NCBI GenBank assembly: GCA_017470425.1
Contig: JAFUYT010000012.1
Location: 1-61,394 of the forward strand
Direction of reading: 5' to 3'
DNA length: 61,394 nucleotides
DNA from: Bacteroidaceae bacterium
GTDB taxonomy: Bacteria; Bacteroidota; Bacteroidia; Bacteroidales; Bacteroidaceae
Made by a program: the position numbers and the translations under genes. The notes beneath the pieces are model-generated. The model made no database searches, was not told the DNA's origin, and saw only the letters and a list, made by a program, of their open reading frames with translations. Each line of letters begins with the position of its first letter. Position 1 is the stretch's first letter. This document shows, piece by piece, positions 28,576-38,719 of the stretch.

Positions 28576-29113
28576 CCCCCTCCCCACTGCCTATCTCGCC
28601 CCAATCTCGTGGTATCACAGCTACCGCGCCGCAGCCAATCCCGTCATCGACACCGCAGAGCGCTATGTAAAGCAGACTCTACGCAACCGCTGCACCATCG
28701 CCATGCCCGACGGTCCCCAGCACCTCGTTATCCCCGTGGAGGCGGCATCCAGCCATGTACCCATCCGCGACATCCGCATCAGCGAACACGGCAACTGGCG
28801 CCACCACCACTGGAACGCCCTGCGCACAGCTTACGGTAAGAGTCCGTTCTTCGAGTACTACGCCGATGACTTCGCGCCGTTCTATCTCTCCCGTACCCAC
28901 GACTACCTCATCGACTTCAATGCCGCCCTGCACGAGCTCGTCAGCGCACTGATCGACCTGCAGCAAGAAGTGCCCGCCACCTTGCAGCGCAGCCGCGAGG
29001 GTGCACCCCTCCCCTACTACCAGGTTTTCCGTCAGCGTCTGGGATTCCTCCCGGATCTCAGCATCGTCGATCTCCTCTTCAACATGGGACCCGAAGCCAT
29101 CTTCTACCTATAG
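28565..29113 (+). CDS. WbqC family protein
   Basis: 182 residues matching WbqC: YLAPISWYHSY, ERYVKQTLRNRCTIA, HGNWRHHHWNALRTAYGKSPFFEYY and LPYYQVFRQRLGFLPDLSIVDLLFNMG. WbqC-like proteins are found in some O-antigen loci, but the biochemical role is not settled. Overlaps the methyltransferase gene and ends flush against the convergent PAP2 gene (29113/29114). Confidence 0.85.
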   Translation: MNHSPLPTAYLAPISWYHSYRAAANPVIDTAERYVKQTLRNRCTIAMPDGPQHLVIPVEAASSHVPIRDIRISEHGNWRHHHWNALRTAYGKSPFFEYYADDFAPFYLSRTHDYLIDFNAALHELVSALIDLQQEVPATLQRSREGAPLPYYQVFRQRLGFLPDLSIVDLLFNMGPEAIFYL

Positions 29114-29761
29114 TCAATAGATCCAAACACCCAGGAAACCGCAGAGGACACCCAGGAGCGTGCCGGCAATGACCTGCCACAGCGTATGTTGGCGCAGGAG
29201 CATACGGCTGCTACCCAGCAAACCGGCAAAGAGGATGCAAAGGCAGAGCCACCCGAGGGGATTGAAATAGAAAAGGATGCTGTAGCCCGCCAGCGCACCG
29301 ATGACACCACCCGCACCCGCACAGTGCATCGAGATCTTCCAGCGCAGATTGATAAGGAAGCAGGCGCTCTGGATGAGCAGTGAACCCACGAGGATGCCCG
29401 ACATGTAGTGGGGCAGATGGAAGCGGTTCAGCGTGTGGAGCGTGAAGGCGTAATATAATATATATATAAGGTAGGGGAAGTAGCGGTTCTGCCGGAGGCG
29501 CAACAGATGGCGTTCCCATCCGCGGGCGCGGCGCCAAAAGAGGATGGTCCAGCGAGGCAGCAGCACCGTGCCCAGCAACACCAACAGCAGCACAGCACCC
29601 TTGAACGCCCAGGGCAGGAGACTCAGGTAGGTGAACAGGAACAGCGCCCCGAAGCCCAGCAGCGGGAAGAACTCCGGACGGAAGATGGCAGAGAGCCAAT
29701 GGGCCACCAGCAGGAGGTAGGACTCCAGACGGTCCTGGGAGAGGTGGGGTTGTGTGCTCAT
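29114..29761 (-). CDS. PAP2-like membrane protein
   Basis: 215 residues with about six membrane segments. The C-terminal half keeps PAP2-type motifs: KISMHCAGAGGVIG (S-x-H-x-x-G) and SSRMLLRQHTLWQVIAGTLLG (S-R-x5-H). The first KX6RP motif of the family is not evident, so activity is uncertain. A lipid or undecaprenyl phosphatase-like role is the family expectation. Confidence 0.7.
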   Translation of the reverse strand: MSTQPHLSQDRLESYLLLVAHWLSAIFRPEFFPLLGFGALFLFTYLSLLPWAFKGAVLLLVLLGTVLLPRWTILFWRRARGWERHLLRLRQNRYFPYLIYILYYAFTLHTLNRFHLPHYMSGILVGSLLIQSACFLINLRWKISMHCAGAGGVIGALAGYSILFYFNPLGWLCLCILFAGLLGSSRMLLRQHTLWQVIAGTLLGVLCGFLGVWIY

Positions 29762-29806
29762 TTGAGTGCAGAAAATCTTATTATATGACGTGTATGATGT
29801 ACATTC

Positions 29807-31285
29807 TTATCGCCGCAGGCGCGCCACGGGAATGCCCAGAGCGATGCGGTATTTTGTCACGGTGCGGCGCGCCACATCGAAGCCGTGGCGCTGGAGTTGG
29901 GTGGCCAGTGCATCATCAGAGAGCGGGTGGCGCTTGTCCTCGGCATCAATGATTTCCTGCAAGGTAGCCTTGATGCTACGCACACTGACCTCGTCTCCGT
30001 CCTGCATCCGGGCGGCCGAAGTGAAGAACCAGCGCAGGGGGTAGATGCCATAGGGCGTCTGCACCCATTTGCTGTTGCTCACGCGTGAGACCGTGGAAAG
30101 ATGCAGTCCTGTGCGCTGTGCTACGTCCTCGAGAGTCATGGGGCGCAGCAGCGTCTCGTCGCCGCTCTCGAAGAAGGAGTGTTGCAGCTGCATGATGGTC
30201 TTCATGGTCTGCGTGAGAGTGCGGCGGCGCTGCTGCAAGGCATCGATGAAGCTACGCGCTTTCTCGACACGTTCGCGCAGGTAGAGGACTCCGTCGCGCT
30301 CAGAACGCGACAGCGTCTTGGGATCGCGACCCTCGTAGGAGTGCAGAAAACCAAGGTCGTCCTCGCTGACGCGCAACGGCGGGATGCGCCCGTTGTTCAG
30401 CGACAGGGTCAGATGGCCGTAGGGATCGGTATCAACGATGAAGTCGGGGGTGATTTGCTGCAAGCTCTTGCCCAGCGCCTCGCCCATGGAACTGCCGGGA
30501 CGAGGGTTCAGGCGCCGCACCTCACGCTGCAAGCGCGCCACGTCGGAATCAGTCAGTTTCATGGACCGCTGGATGCGATCCCAGTGGTTCTGCATCAGGT
30601 TGTCGAACTGCTCAGTGAGCACGCGCTCCAGCTTCTGCTTCAATGGTGAGGCGTGGTCGGGGGAGCGCCGCACTTGCAGGAGCAGGCACTCCTGAAGACT
30701 GCGAGCACCGATGCCGGCAGGTTCGAAGCGCTGCAGGGTGCTCAGTATATGCTCCAGCTCATCCTGTGAAGTCGGAATGTTGTGATAGACCTCCAGCTCG
30801 TCCTGAATCTGTTGCAGAGAGGTGCGCAGCAGGCCGTCGTCATCCAGCGAGCCGATGAGGTAGCGGATGATCTCTTCCTCATGTTCGGTGAGATGGAAGA
30901 AACCGATCTGCTCCTCCAGCTGATCGTAGAACGACATCATCTCGCCGACGACGCCCCCACGTTCTTCACGCGAGGAGGCGCCACCGCCGTAGTCCTCGGC
31001 CAGCAGTGCATCGCCGAAGTCTCCCGCATCGCCATAGCTCTGGATGCCGTCGTCGTCCCCGCTCTCTGCCGATGCGGTCGCGTCCCCGTCGGCAGACGAC
31101 AGGGGGGACTCTTCCTCGCTGCTGTCACGCTCCAGGGCGATATTCTCCTTCAGTTCCTGATCCACCCGCTCATAGAGCGCCTCCACGGGCATCTCCGTGA
31201 GCTGGCTCACCAACAGCTGCTGGAGTGACAACTGCTGAGTCTGTGTCTGCACCTGCGTGCCTGTCTGTGAAAACTGATTAGCCAC
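29807..31285 (-). CDS. rpoN: RNA polymerase sigma-54 factor
   Basis: 492 residues. Region I has the Gln/Leu-rich QQLSLQQLLVSQLTEMP, followed by an acidic region II, the core-binding domain (FEPAGIGARSLQECLLLQ), the HTH region (TLEDVAQRTGLHLSTVSRVS) and the RpoN box (ARRTVTKYR) near the C-terminus. It directs transcription from -24/-12 promoters with AAA+ activators. No -24/-12 site was recognised in this window. Lies 28 nt after the porin gene. Confidence 0.96.
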   Translation of the reverse strand: MANQFSQTGTQVQTQTQQLSLQQLLVSQLTEMPVEALYERVDQELKENIALERDSSEEESPLSSADGDATASAESGDDDGIQSYGDAGDFGDALLAEDYGGGASSREERGGVVGEMMSFYDQLEEQIGFFHLTEHEEEIIRYLIGSLDDDGLLRTSLQQIQDELEVYHNIPTSQDELEHILSTLQRFEPAGIGARSLQECLLLQVRRSPDHASPLKQKLERVLTEQFDNLMQNHWDRIQRSMKLTDSDVARLQREVRRLNPRPGSSMGEALGKSLQQITPDFIVDTDPYGHLTLSLNNGRIPPLRVSEDDLGFLHSYEGRDPKTLSRSERDGVLYLRERVEKARSFIDALQQRRRTLTQTMKTIMQLQHSFFESGDETLLRPMTLEDVAQRTGLHLSTVSRVSNSKWVQTPYGIYPLRWFFTSAARMQDGDEVSVRSIKATLQEIIDAEDKRHPLSDDALATQLQRHGFDVARRTVTKYRIALGIPVARLRR

Positions 31286-31313
31286 GATCCTATCAAATAA
31301 TTATTCATCCATT

Positions 31314-32333
31314 TTAAAATCTCCAATAAAGCTGCAGATCGACGGTGTGGTAGCGCTCATCCGCCGAGGTCTTATCCACGAGGAAGCCGTAGTTGGCCTG
31401 GAGCATCAGATTGGGATGGAAGGTGTGTTGCGCGGAAAGGCCGTAGATGCTCTTGGCGCGGTCCATCGTGCGACCTTCGCGATAGACATCATAACGGACA
31501 AAGAGCTTCGTGCGGTGCCAAGCCGGAGTGCCCACGATGGCATACCAGGCATCGGCACCCTCGTCGGCACTTTCCACCGCATACTCTGCACGAGCCGTCC
31601 AGTCACCTGTGTAGTTGACGCCGAAGCTATAGCGCTTGCGATCAACGGTAGTGCCGTCGTCGCGCACGTAGTCACCGCGCCAGCCGAACGCTCCAATCTG
31701 GAGATCCTTGACAGGCACCACCCAGAGGCCTCCAATGATATCCTTGCGCGTGTTCTTGTCAGCGTGGTTGATGCCCTGACCCGTATAGACGCCCGCCTGA
31801 TAGTGGAGCCATCGGTGACCGTCGCGCTTCGAGGCGAAGAGGTCGCCTTGCAGCTGGAGACCGAAATCGCGGCCGTTGGAGGCGTGTTCGCCCGTGCGGT
31901 CGTTGAAGCCCGCCAGACGGTCAGTCAACTGGGAGTAGGTGCCACAACCGAGCAGCCACGGATGCATCGGGTTCTCAAACGTGAAGCAGCGCTTGAACTG
32001 TCCGAACTTCACGCGCAGCTCCTTCCAGTGCTGCCACTCGGCCCACGCATCCACGAGGTGCACGCTGTTCTCCTTCTTGTTCAGGGGACTGCCTGAGACG
32101 TGCATCTGCAACTTCATGGCGAAGTCCCCGATCTTCGTATCAACATAGACGCGCGCCATGCGCACACCCATGTCGGCCTTCACGTCGGCGTTGTCCTGCG
32201 TCGTGGCATTTACCTTACCGATGACATAGCCGCCAAAGGTGGTGTTCTGCTTGAGTTGTTCGCCGACGGACTGTGCCGACAGCGGCATCGCCGCCATCGC
32301 CGTCATCCCTATCATCAGTAGCTTCTTCACCAT
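31314..32333 (-). CDS. Outer-membrane porin (phosphate-selective porin O/P-like)
   Basis: 339 residues with a signal peptide ending PLSAQS. The barrel shows regular strands: TTFGGYVIGKVNATTQ, MARVYVDTKIGDFAMKLQMH, LVDAWAEWQHWKELRVKFGQF, YSFGVNYTGDWTARAEYAV. It ends in VDLQLYWRF with the C-terminal Phe used by the BAM machinery. The substrate cannot be read from the sequence. Confidence 0.8.
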   Translation of the reverse strand: MVKKLLMIGMTAMAAMPLSAQSVGEQLKQNTTFGGYVIGKVNATTQDNADVKADMGVRMARVYVDTKIGDFAMKLQMHVSGSPLNKKENSVHLVDAWAEWQHWKELRVKFGQFKRCFTFENPMHPWLLGCGTYSQLTDRLAGFNDRTGEHASNGRDFGLQLQGDLFASKRDGHRWLHYQAGVYTGQGINHADKNTRKDIIGGLWVVPVKDLQIGAFGWRGDYVRDDGTTVDRKRYSFGVNYTGDWTARAEYAVESADEGADAWYAIVGTPAWHRTKLFVRYDVYREGRTMDRAKSIYGLSAQHTFHPNLMLQANYGFLVDKTSADERYHTVDLQLYWRF

Positions 32334-32356
32334 GTTCTGATTTTAGCTTTGCTGAC

Positions 32357-32380
32357 TTCAATTTTCAATTTTCAATTTCC
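32357..32380. repeat. Heptanucleotide repeat (TTCAATT)n at the lgt 3' end
   Basis: Three TTCAATT units, the first covering the lgt stop codon. The repeat encodes the last residues of Lgt (KLKIEN). Confidence 0.85.
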
Positions 32381-33197
32381 TACTCCCTCTCCACATCCAA
32401 TAAGCGCCCAGAAGGATGAAGGGCACAGACAGCAGCTGACCCATGTTGAACAGCATCCCGTTCTCGAACGAGACCTGCACCTCCTTGGTGTATTCGATGA
32501 AGAAGCGGAACGTGAAGATCAGGAAGATGCACAGCCCGAAGAAGAAACCCGTGCCCACTCGCTCCGGGCGGCGGCGATAGAACCACCAGCCGACGAAGAA
32601 GAACAGGAAGTAGGCGATGGCCTCATAGAGCTGTCCCGGATGGCGTGGCAGCTGATCCACCTGCTCGAAGATGAATGCCCAAGGTACATCGGTGGGTTTG
32701 CCGATGATCTCGGAGTTCATCAGATTGCCCAGACGGATGGCACAGGCGCAGATGGGGGTGACGATGGCGATGTTGTCGAGCACCGTCAGGAACGGCACCT
32801 TCGTGCGGCGTGAGTAGAGCCACAGTGCCACGATGAACATGAGCGTGCCGCCGTGGCTGGCCAGCCCGGTGTAGCCCGTGAAGTGCCAGGAGCCGTCGGC
32901 ACCCAGCTTGGCAGGAACCACCATCTCCAGCATGTGCTGGGGCGAGCTCAGGAAGTATTCGGGCTCATAGAATAGACAGTGTCCCAGGCGTGCGCCTATC
33001 AGAATACCCAGGAACGAGTACATGAACAGCGGCTCAAACTTCTCGTCGGGAATCCTCTGCTCCTTGAACAGACGCTGCTCCAGCAAGAACACTGCCAGCA
33101 GACCGAGACACCAGCACAACGAGTACCAGCGGATGCCGAACGAGCCGATGCTAAAGGCTATGACGTCGGGATTCCAAACAATATAAAGGAGATTCAT
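32358..33197 (-). CDS. lgt: Prolipoprotein diacylglyceryl transferase
   Basis: 279 residues, polytopic. Family motifs: GIRWYSLCWCLGL, GARLGHCLFYEP, GLASHGGTLMF, the signature RLGNLMNSEIIGK and HPGQLYEAIAY. It adds diacylglycerol to the lipobox Cys of lipoproteins, many of which are encoded nearby. The last residues come from the TTCAATT repeat. It starts 3 nt after the ychF stop. Confidence 0.95.
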   Translation of the reverse strand: MNLLYIVWNPDVIAFSIGSFGIRWYSLCWCLGLLAVFLLEQRLFKEQRIPDEKFEPLFMYSFLGILIGARLGHCLFYEPEYFLSSPQHMLEMVVPAKLGADGSWHFTGYTGLASHGGTLMFIVALWLYSRRTKVPFLTVLDNIAIVTPICACAIRLGNLMNSEIIGKPTDVPWAFIFEQVDQLPRHPGQLYEAIAYFLFFFVGWWFYRRRPERVGTGFFFGLCIFLIFTFRFFIEYTKEVQVSFENGMLFNMGQLLSVPFILLGAYWMWRGSRKLKIEN

Positions 33198-33200
33198 ATT

Positions 33201-34304
33201 CTAAACATTAAACCGGAAATGCATGATATCGCCGTCCTGTACGACATAGTCCTTGCCCTCGACGCCCATCTTGCCCGCCTCGCGGACAGCAGCCTCAGAG
33301 CCGTACTGGATATAGTCGTCGTACTTGATGACCTCAGCGCGAATGAAGCCCTTCTCGAAGTCGGTGTGGATGACGCCCGCGCACTGCGGAGCCTTCCAGC
33401 CGCGACGGAACGTCCACGCCTTCACCTCCATCTCGCCGGCGGTGATGAACGTCTGGAGTCCCAGCAGCGAGTAGATTGCCTTGATGAGGCGGTCGCAGCC
33501 GCTCTCCGTGAGGCCCATGTCCTCAAGGAACATCTGCTTCTCCTCGTAGCTCTCCAGCTCGGCGATGTCGGCCTCGGTCTGTGCCGAGATGATGAGTAGT
33601 GCCGCATCCTCGTCGGCAATGGCCTTGCGGACGGCTTCCACGTAGGCATTGCCGGCAGCCGCCGAGGCATCATCGACGTTGCACACGTAGAGCACGGGCT
33701 TCGTCGTCAGCAGGAACAGGTTCTTGGCTGCTGTCTCCTCATCCTCAGTGTCGAAGCTGACGGTGCGTGCGCTACGCCCTTCCACGAGCGCCGCCTTATA
33801 GGCCTCGAGCACGCCCAGCTCCACTTTGGCCTGCTTGTCGCCGCCCACACGCGCCTGTTTCTCCACACGTTGCATACGGCTCTCGATGGTCTCGAGGTCC
33901 TTCAGCTGCAACTCCGTGTCGATGATTTCCTTGTCGCGCACGGGATCCACGCTGCCATCGACATGCACGATGTTCGGATCGTCGAAGCAGCGCAGGACGT
34001 GGATGATGGCATCGCACTCGCGAATGTTACCGAGGAACTGGTTGCCCAGCCCCTCGCCCTTCGAGGCACCCTTCACCAGACCGGCGATGTCAACAATCTC
34101 GCAGGTCGCGGGGACGATGCGTCCGGGATGCACCAGCTCTGCCAGTTTATTCAGGCGCTCGTCAGGGACAGTAATCTGCCCCATCTGAGCGTCGATAGTA
34201 CAAAAAGGGAAGTTCGCTGCCTGCGCCTTGGCGCTCGACAGACAGTTGAAGAGTGTGGATTTACCCACGTTGGGGAGGCCCACAATGCCTGCTTTCAATG
34301 CCAT
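33201..34304 (-). CDS. ychF: Redox-regulated ATPase YchF (Obg family)
   Basis: 367 residues. G1 motif [14 protein letters not shown], switch [18 protein letters not shown]3 DIAGLVKG, and NVDD in place of the GTPase NKxD, as expected for the ATP-preferring YchF. The C-terminal TGS domain is present ([20 protein letters not shown]). It binds ribosomes. First gene of a run ychF-lgt-porin-rpoN. Confidence 0.95.
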   Translation of the reverse strand: MALKAGIVGLPNVGKSTLFNCLSSAKAQAANFPFCTIDAQMGQITVPDERLNKLAELVHPGRIVPATCEIVDIAGLVKGASKGEGLGNQFLGNIRECDAIIHVLRCFDDPNIVHVDGSVDPVRDKEIIDTELQLKDLETIESRMQRVEKQARVGGDKQAKVELGVLEAYKAALVEGRSARTVSFDTEDEETAAKNLFLLTTKPVLYVCNVDDASAAAGNAYVEAVRKAIADEDAALLIISAQTEADIAELESYEEKQMFLEDMGLTESGCDRLIKAIYSLLGLQTFITAGEMEVKAWTFRRGWKAPQCAGVIHTDFEKGFIRAEVIKYDDYIQYGSEAAVREAGKMGVEGKDYVVQDGDIMHFRFNV

Positions 34305-34309
34305 ATCGC

Positions 34310-37141
34310 TTATTCTTCTTTGTTTTCAGGTTCCATCACCACGCGCACGCGGTTGCCGTTCTTGAGGATGGTCTTTGCCATCTGCTGGATGTCGCGGGCT
34401 GTGATGCCGGCGAGAGTCTGCTCGTACGCCTTAGAGGAATCGTACTTGCGGCGCAGGATGCCGCCGATGCGTCCCATCCAGTAACCGTTCTCGCGCTGGT
34501 TCTGCGTGAAGGTCTTGAGCATATACTCCTTGGCCTTGCTGATGCTCTCTTCATTGGCGCCGTTGGCAGCAACGTCCTCCAGCACATCCTGCACAATCTG
34601 CAGGCAGGTGTCGGTCATCTCGGGCTTCAGCGGGAAAGCAGCTTGCAGGATGTAGTAGGTCTTGTCGTCGGCACCACGGTTGATACCGCCCTGTGCGCTG
34701 GTGCTGTAGGCTGCACCGAGCTCCTCACGGATTTTCTTGAGATAGGTCTCGGCGATACAGGTGCCGAGGATGTCCATCACGATGTCGTTCTTGACGGTGA
34801 GCTTGATGGGTCCCGTCCAGGCGCTGACGATGAAGCTCTGCGGCGTCTCCATCTTCTTCTGGTAGCGGTTGAGGACATCGCCCTTGACGAAGCGGACGCC
34901 GCTATCTACGGGCTTATCGTTGCGCTTCACGGTGGACAGCGTGGCCAGATACTGCTTGGAGAGCTCGCGGATCTGGTCCTCGTTGATGTTGCCAATGAAG
35001 AAGAAGGTGAAGTCGCTGGCATCAGCGAAGCGGTCGGCATAGATCTCCAGGATGCGGTCGTAGTTCACTTGATCAACCTCGGCCTCGGTGAGGGGTGTGA
35101 GCATCGGGTGATGACCGTACAGCGTGGCGCTGATGCTGTCGCCGAGACTGGACATCGGGTTCAGGTTCTTGTTGCGGAGGCTCTCGCGGAGGCTGGATAG
35201 ATAGGCATCCACGGCATCGGTGTCCTTCAGACGGGGCTGGAAGCTGAGGTAGATGAGCTCGAAGAGCGTCTGCACATCCTTCTTGCTGCTGTGGCCGCTC
35301 ATGCTCTCCTGGCGACCGCTGACGTCTGCGCTCGCTCCGGCCTGCTTACCGGCCAGCGCCTTGCCCAGCTCCACCTGTGTGAAGCCGCCGAGACCGCTAC
35401 GCCCGATGACGCCGTCGAAGACATCGAGGTTCACGCGCTCGCCCAGACCATAGCGGCTGGTGCCGCCATCGCTCCAGGCTGTCATGCGGATCTCATCATC
35501 CTTGAAGTCGGTCTCCTTCATCACAACCTTCACGCCGTTGCTGAGGGTGAGGATCTTGGAGTCGAAGGGACCTGCGCTCTCCTTCTTGATGGTGCCGGCA
35601 GCGGGCAGCTGTTCAATGAGCGGACCCGTCTTCACATTGTCCTCCCAGGCGGTGAGCTCCTGCTGCTGGGCGGCGTGGATGGCGTTCAAAAGCGCCTGCT
35701 CGGCAGGAATCTCCAAACCATCCTTGTCGGGGTTCAGCGAGAGCACGACGAGGTTCGTGTCGGTGCGGCTGATGAGCTCCTGCAGGGTCATGTTATATGC
35801 TTCCACGGGGATGTTGGGCAGCATCTGCTGCACCAGCTGGTACTCCATCTCGATACCGGGGATGGGGTCGTTGTCGAGGAATGAGCGGTAGTACTCACGG
35901 GCGTAGGAGATGGACTTCTGCTTCTCGCGGTTGTTGTAGGATCGCTCGTAGTTGCTGATGGTCTCGGCCACCATGCGGTCAATCTCGCCCTTGGTGAAAC
36001 CGAACTGATCCAGTCGATAGACCTCAGCCATGACCGCCTGCACGGCTTCCTCCACGCGTCCTTCCTTGGGCATGACCTCGATGTTGAAGGCTCCAGTGAC
36101 CTTCGAGGAGAGCAGGAAGGCACCATCGCTGATGCTGGCACCCTTGAAGGGGCACTCGGGCTTCAGGGCCAACTCACCCAGACGCTGGTTGAGGGCGGAA
36201 CAGGCGATGCTCTTGACCACCTCGGAAAGATAGATGCCGAAGGTGTTGCGGATGCTGTCAGGGATGGCTTCGTGCTTGAGGGAGATCATCACTACCTGCG
36301 AGGTCACCTCAGGGTCCTTGTCAGCAATGACGATGGCCTCCGTATTGTCGGGCACGCTGTAGTTCACGCGCTGAGCCACGGGCTGCTCCACGGTGATGGA
36401 GCCGAAGAGATTGCGGATCTTGCTCTCAATCTGATTCACGTCGATGTCACCCACGACGATGATGCCCTGCAAGTCGGGACGGTACCATTTGTGGTAGTAG
36501 GCGCGCAGCGTGTCGTAGGGGCACTCATCGACGACCTCCATCAGACCGATGGGGAAGCGGCGGCCGTAGCGGCTGTCAGACATCAGCTTCTCGAGATGCT
36601 TCACCAGGATGCGCGTGAAACCGGTGTTGCGCATACGCCATTCACCGTGGATGACACCACGCTCCTTGTCAATCTCCTTGCCGTCGAGGGTCAGATCATG
36701 GCTCCAGTCGTGCAGGATCAGCAGACAGGAGTCGATGGCACCCTCGCGCGCAGGTACATTATCTATATTATAGACTGTCTCTTCCACGCTCGTGTAGGCA
36801 TTGAGCTGTGCACCGAACTTCACACCGATGCTCTCCAGATAGTTCACGAGGGAGCTGTCGGGGAAGTGAGTGGTACCGTTGAAGCACATGTGCTCCAGGA
36901 AGTGGGCGAGGCCGCGCTGGCTCTCTTCCTCCTGAATGGAGCCCACCTTCTGGGCGATGTAGAAGAAGGCCTGGTTCTTGGGTTCTTCGTTGTGGCGGAT
37001 GTAGTAGGTCAGACCGTTGTCCAGACGACCTACCCGTACTTTGGAATCAATGGGCATGGGTTGCATCATGGCTTCCATGCCCTGTGCCCATGCAGCAGCC
37101 GTGGCTACCAGCATCATGAGCGAAACGACGATTTTTTTCAT
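34310..37141 (-). CDS. M16 family zinc protease, two-module form
   Basis: 943 residues with a signal peptide (ATAAAWAQ). The inverted zinc motif HFLEH lies at residues 80-84 (RGLAHFLEHMCFNGTTHF), with the downstream Glu in SVEETVYNIDNVP. The second, inactive-like M16 half (about 520-943) includes MTAWSDGGTSRYGLGERVNLDV-type sequence and RYQKKMETPQSFIVSAW. Likely a periplasmic pitrilysin-type peptidase for peptide breakdown. Confidence 0.92.
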   Translation of the reverse strand: MKKIVVSLMMLVATAAAWAQGMEAMMQPMPIDSKVRVGRLDNGLTYYIRHNEEPKNQAFFYIAQKVGSIQEEESQRGLAHFLEHMCFNGTTHFPDSSLVNYLESIGVKFGAQLNAYTSVEETVYNIDNVPAREGAIDSCLLILHDWSHDLTLDGKEIDKERGVIHGEWRMRNTGFTRILVKHLEKLMSDSRYGRRFPIGLMEVVDECPYDTLRAYYHKWYRPDLQGIIVVGDIDVNQIESKIRNLFGSITVEQPVAQRVNYSVPDNTEAIVIADKDPEVTSQVVMISLKHEAIPDSIRNTFGIYLSEVVKSIACSALNQRLGELALKPECPFKGASISDGAFLLSSKVTGAFNIEVMPKEGRVEEAVQAVMAEVYRLDQFGFTKGEIDRMVAETISNYERSYNNREKQKSISYAREYYRSFLDNDPIPGIEMEYQLVQQMLPNIPVEAYNMTLQELISRTDTNLVVLSLNPDKDGLEIPAEQALLNAIHAAQQQELTAWEDNVKTGPLIEQLPAAGTIKKESAGPFDSKILTLSNGVKVVMKETDFKDDEIRMTAWSDGGTSRYGLGERVNLDVFDGVIGRSGLGGFTQVELGKALAGKQAGASADVSGRQESMSGHSSKKDVQTLFELIYLSFQPRLKDTDAVDAYLSSLRESLRNKNLNPMSSLGDSISATLYGHHPMLTPLTEAEVDQVNYDRILEIYADRFADASDFTFFFIGNINEDQIRELSKQYLATLSTVKRNDKPVDSGVRFVKGDVLNRYQKKMETPQSFIVSAWTGPIKLTVKNDIVMDILGTCIAETYLKKIREELGAAYSTSAQGGINRGADDKTYYILQAAFPLKPEMTDTCLQIVQDVLEDVAANGANEESISKAKEYMLKTFTQNQRENGYWMGRIGGILRRKYDSSKAYEQTLAGITARDIQQMAKTILKNGNRVRVVMEPENKEE

Positions 37142-37187
37142 TATTGAATGGTGTTATGATTTGTTTTTGATAGTTCTGGAGTTACTG

Positions 37188-37640
37188 TCAGCTGGCGGCG
37201 AGCAGCGAGCGAAGCTCGGACAGAGGACGCATGACGAAGTCGCGGTCATGCATGAGAGGATGAGGAATCTTGAGGTCGGGCTCATCGATGTGTTCGTCGC
37301 CATAGAGAAGGATGTCGATGTCGATGGGGCGGTCCTGATAGGAGGGGAGGGGGACCGTGCCTGACGGTACGGACACGGCAGTTGTCTTCTCTTTACGCCC
37401 CAGTTCACGCTCAATGGCTTGTGTGATGACCAGAAGCTCACGCGGTGAGAGCGTGGTGCGGAACAAGGCCACGGCATTGAGGAAGGGATGCTCAGAGACG
37501 AAGCCCCACGGCTCGGTCTCAATGAACGAGGAGCAGCGCACAAGACGTCCCACCCGCTGCACCAGTTGCTCGATGGCGGCGAGGAGCAACGTGTGGCGGT
37601 CGCCGAGATTGCTGCCTAAACCCAGATAAACGTCAGTCAT
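37188..37640 (-). CDS. folK: HPPK (folate biosynthesis pyrophosphokinase)
   Basis: 150 residues with [33 protein letters not shown] and the HPPK signature [16 protein letters not shown] followed by [16 protein letters not shown]. It pyrophosphorylates 6-hydroxymethyl-dihydropterin. Overlaps queA by 8 nt. Confidence 0.95.
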   Translation of the reverse strand: MTDVYLGLGSNLGDRHTLLLAAIEQLVQRVGRLVRCSSFIETEPWGFVSEHPFLNAVALFRTTLSPRELLVITQAIERELGRKEKTTAVSVPSGTVPLPSYQDRPIDIDILLYGDEHIDEPDLKIPHPLMHDRDFVMRPLSELRSLLAAS

Positions 37641-38697
37641 TGAGGATGAGCATAGCGTCGCCGTAGGTGCCGAAGCGGTAGCGGCTGTCGCGGAGAGCTT
37701 CCTTGTAGCCCTTCATGACAAGGTCGTAGCCACCATAGGCACAGGTGAGCATGAGTAAGGTGGAATAAGGGAGATAGAAATTGGCCACCATCGCGTTGGC
37801 AATGCCGAAATCGTAGGGCGGATAGATGAACTTATTGGTCCAGCCGTCGAACTCCTTCAGGTGCTGATCCGCGCCGATGGCGGTTTCGAGGGTGCGCTGC
37901 ACGGTGGTGCCTACGGCACAGATGCGGCGCCCGGCATCCTTGGCCGTGTTGACGATGCGACAAGCCTCAGCACCCACGTGGATCTCCTCGCTCTCCATCT
38001 TGTGCTTGGAGAGATCCTCGACATCGATCTCACGGAAGTTGCCAAGACCGCAGTGCATCGTGATGAAGGCCATCTCGATGCCCTTGATCTCCATGCGCTT
38101 GAGCAGGTTCTTGGAGAAGTGGAGACCCGAGGTAGGAGCGGTGACGGCGCCCTCGTTCTTGGCGAAGACACACTGGAAGTCCTCCATGTCTTGCGGCGTG
38201 GCCTTGCGGGTGATCATCTGTCGGGGCAGCGGTGCCTCGCCGAGGGCGTAGAGGGCCTCCTTGAACTCCTCGTGGGGGCCGTCGTAGAGGAAGCGCAGCG
38301 TGCGGCCGCGGCTGGTGGTGTTATCGATGACCTCGGCCACCATGCTCTCGTCCTCGCCGAAATAGAGCTTGTTGCCGATGCGGATCTTGCGGGCAGGCTC
38401 CACGAGGACATCCCACAGGCGCAGCTCCTGGTTCAGCTCGCGCAGCAGGAAGACCTCGATCTTCGCTCCCGTCTTCTCCTTATTGCCTTCGAGGCGGGCG
38501 GGGAAGACCTTCGTGTCGTTGAACACGAAGACGTCCTTGTCATCGAAGTAGTCCAGGATGTCATAGAAATGATCGCGGTGCTCGATGACGCCGCTCTTGG
38601 TGTGCAACACCATCAGTCGGCAGTCGTCGCGGAACGGGGTGGGCTCCTGTGCAATGCGTGCGGGGTCGAGTTTAAACTTGAATTGGGATAGTTTCAT
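37633..38697 (-). CDS. queA: S-adenosylmethionine:tRNA ribosyltransferase-isomerase
   Basis: 354 residues matching Que[61 protein letters not shown] and FIYPPYDF. It makes epoxyqueuosine in tRNA. Part of the conserved ftsX-DUF3098-uppP-truB-queA-folK order of Bacteroidales. Confidence 0.96.
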   Translation of the reverse strand: MKLSQFKFKLDPARIAQEPTPFRDDCRLMVLHTKSGVIEHRDHFYDILDYFDDKDVFVFNDTKVFPARLEGNKEKTGAKIEVFLLRELNQELRLWDVLVEPARKIRIGNKLYFGEDESMVAEVIDNTTSRGRTLRFLYDGPHEEFKEALYALGEAPLPRQMITRKATPQDMEDFQCVFAKNEGAVTAPTSGLHFSKNLLKRMEIKGIEMAFITMHCGLGNFREIDVEDLSKHKMESEEIHVGAEACRIVNTAKDAGRRICAVGTTVQRTLETAIGADQHLKEFDGWTNKFIYPPYDFGIANAMVANFYLPYSTLLMLTCAYGGYDLVMKGYKEALRDSRYRFGTYGDAMLILND

Positions 38698-38719
38698 ATT
38701 GGGTAGGTTTTTTATGAGG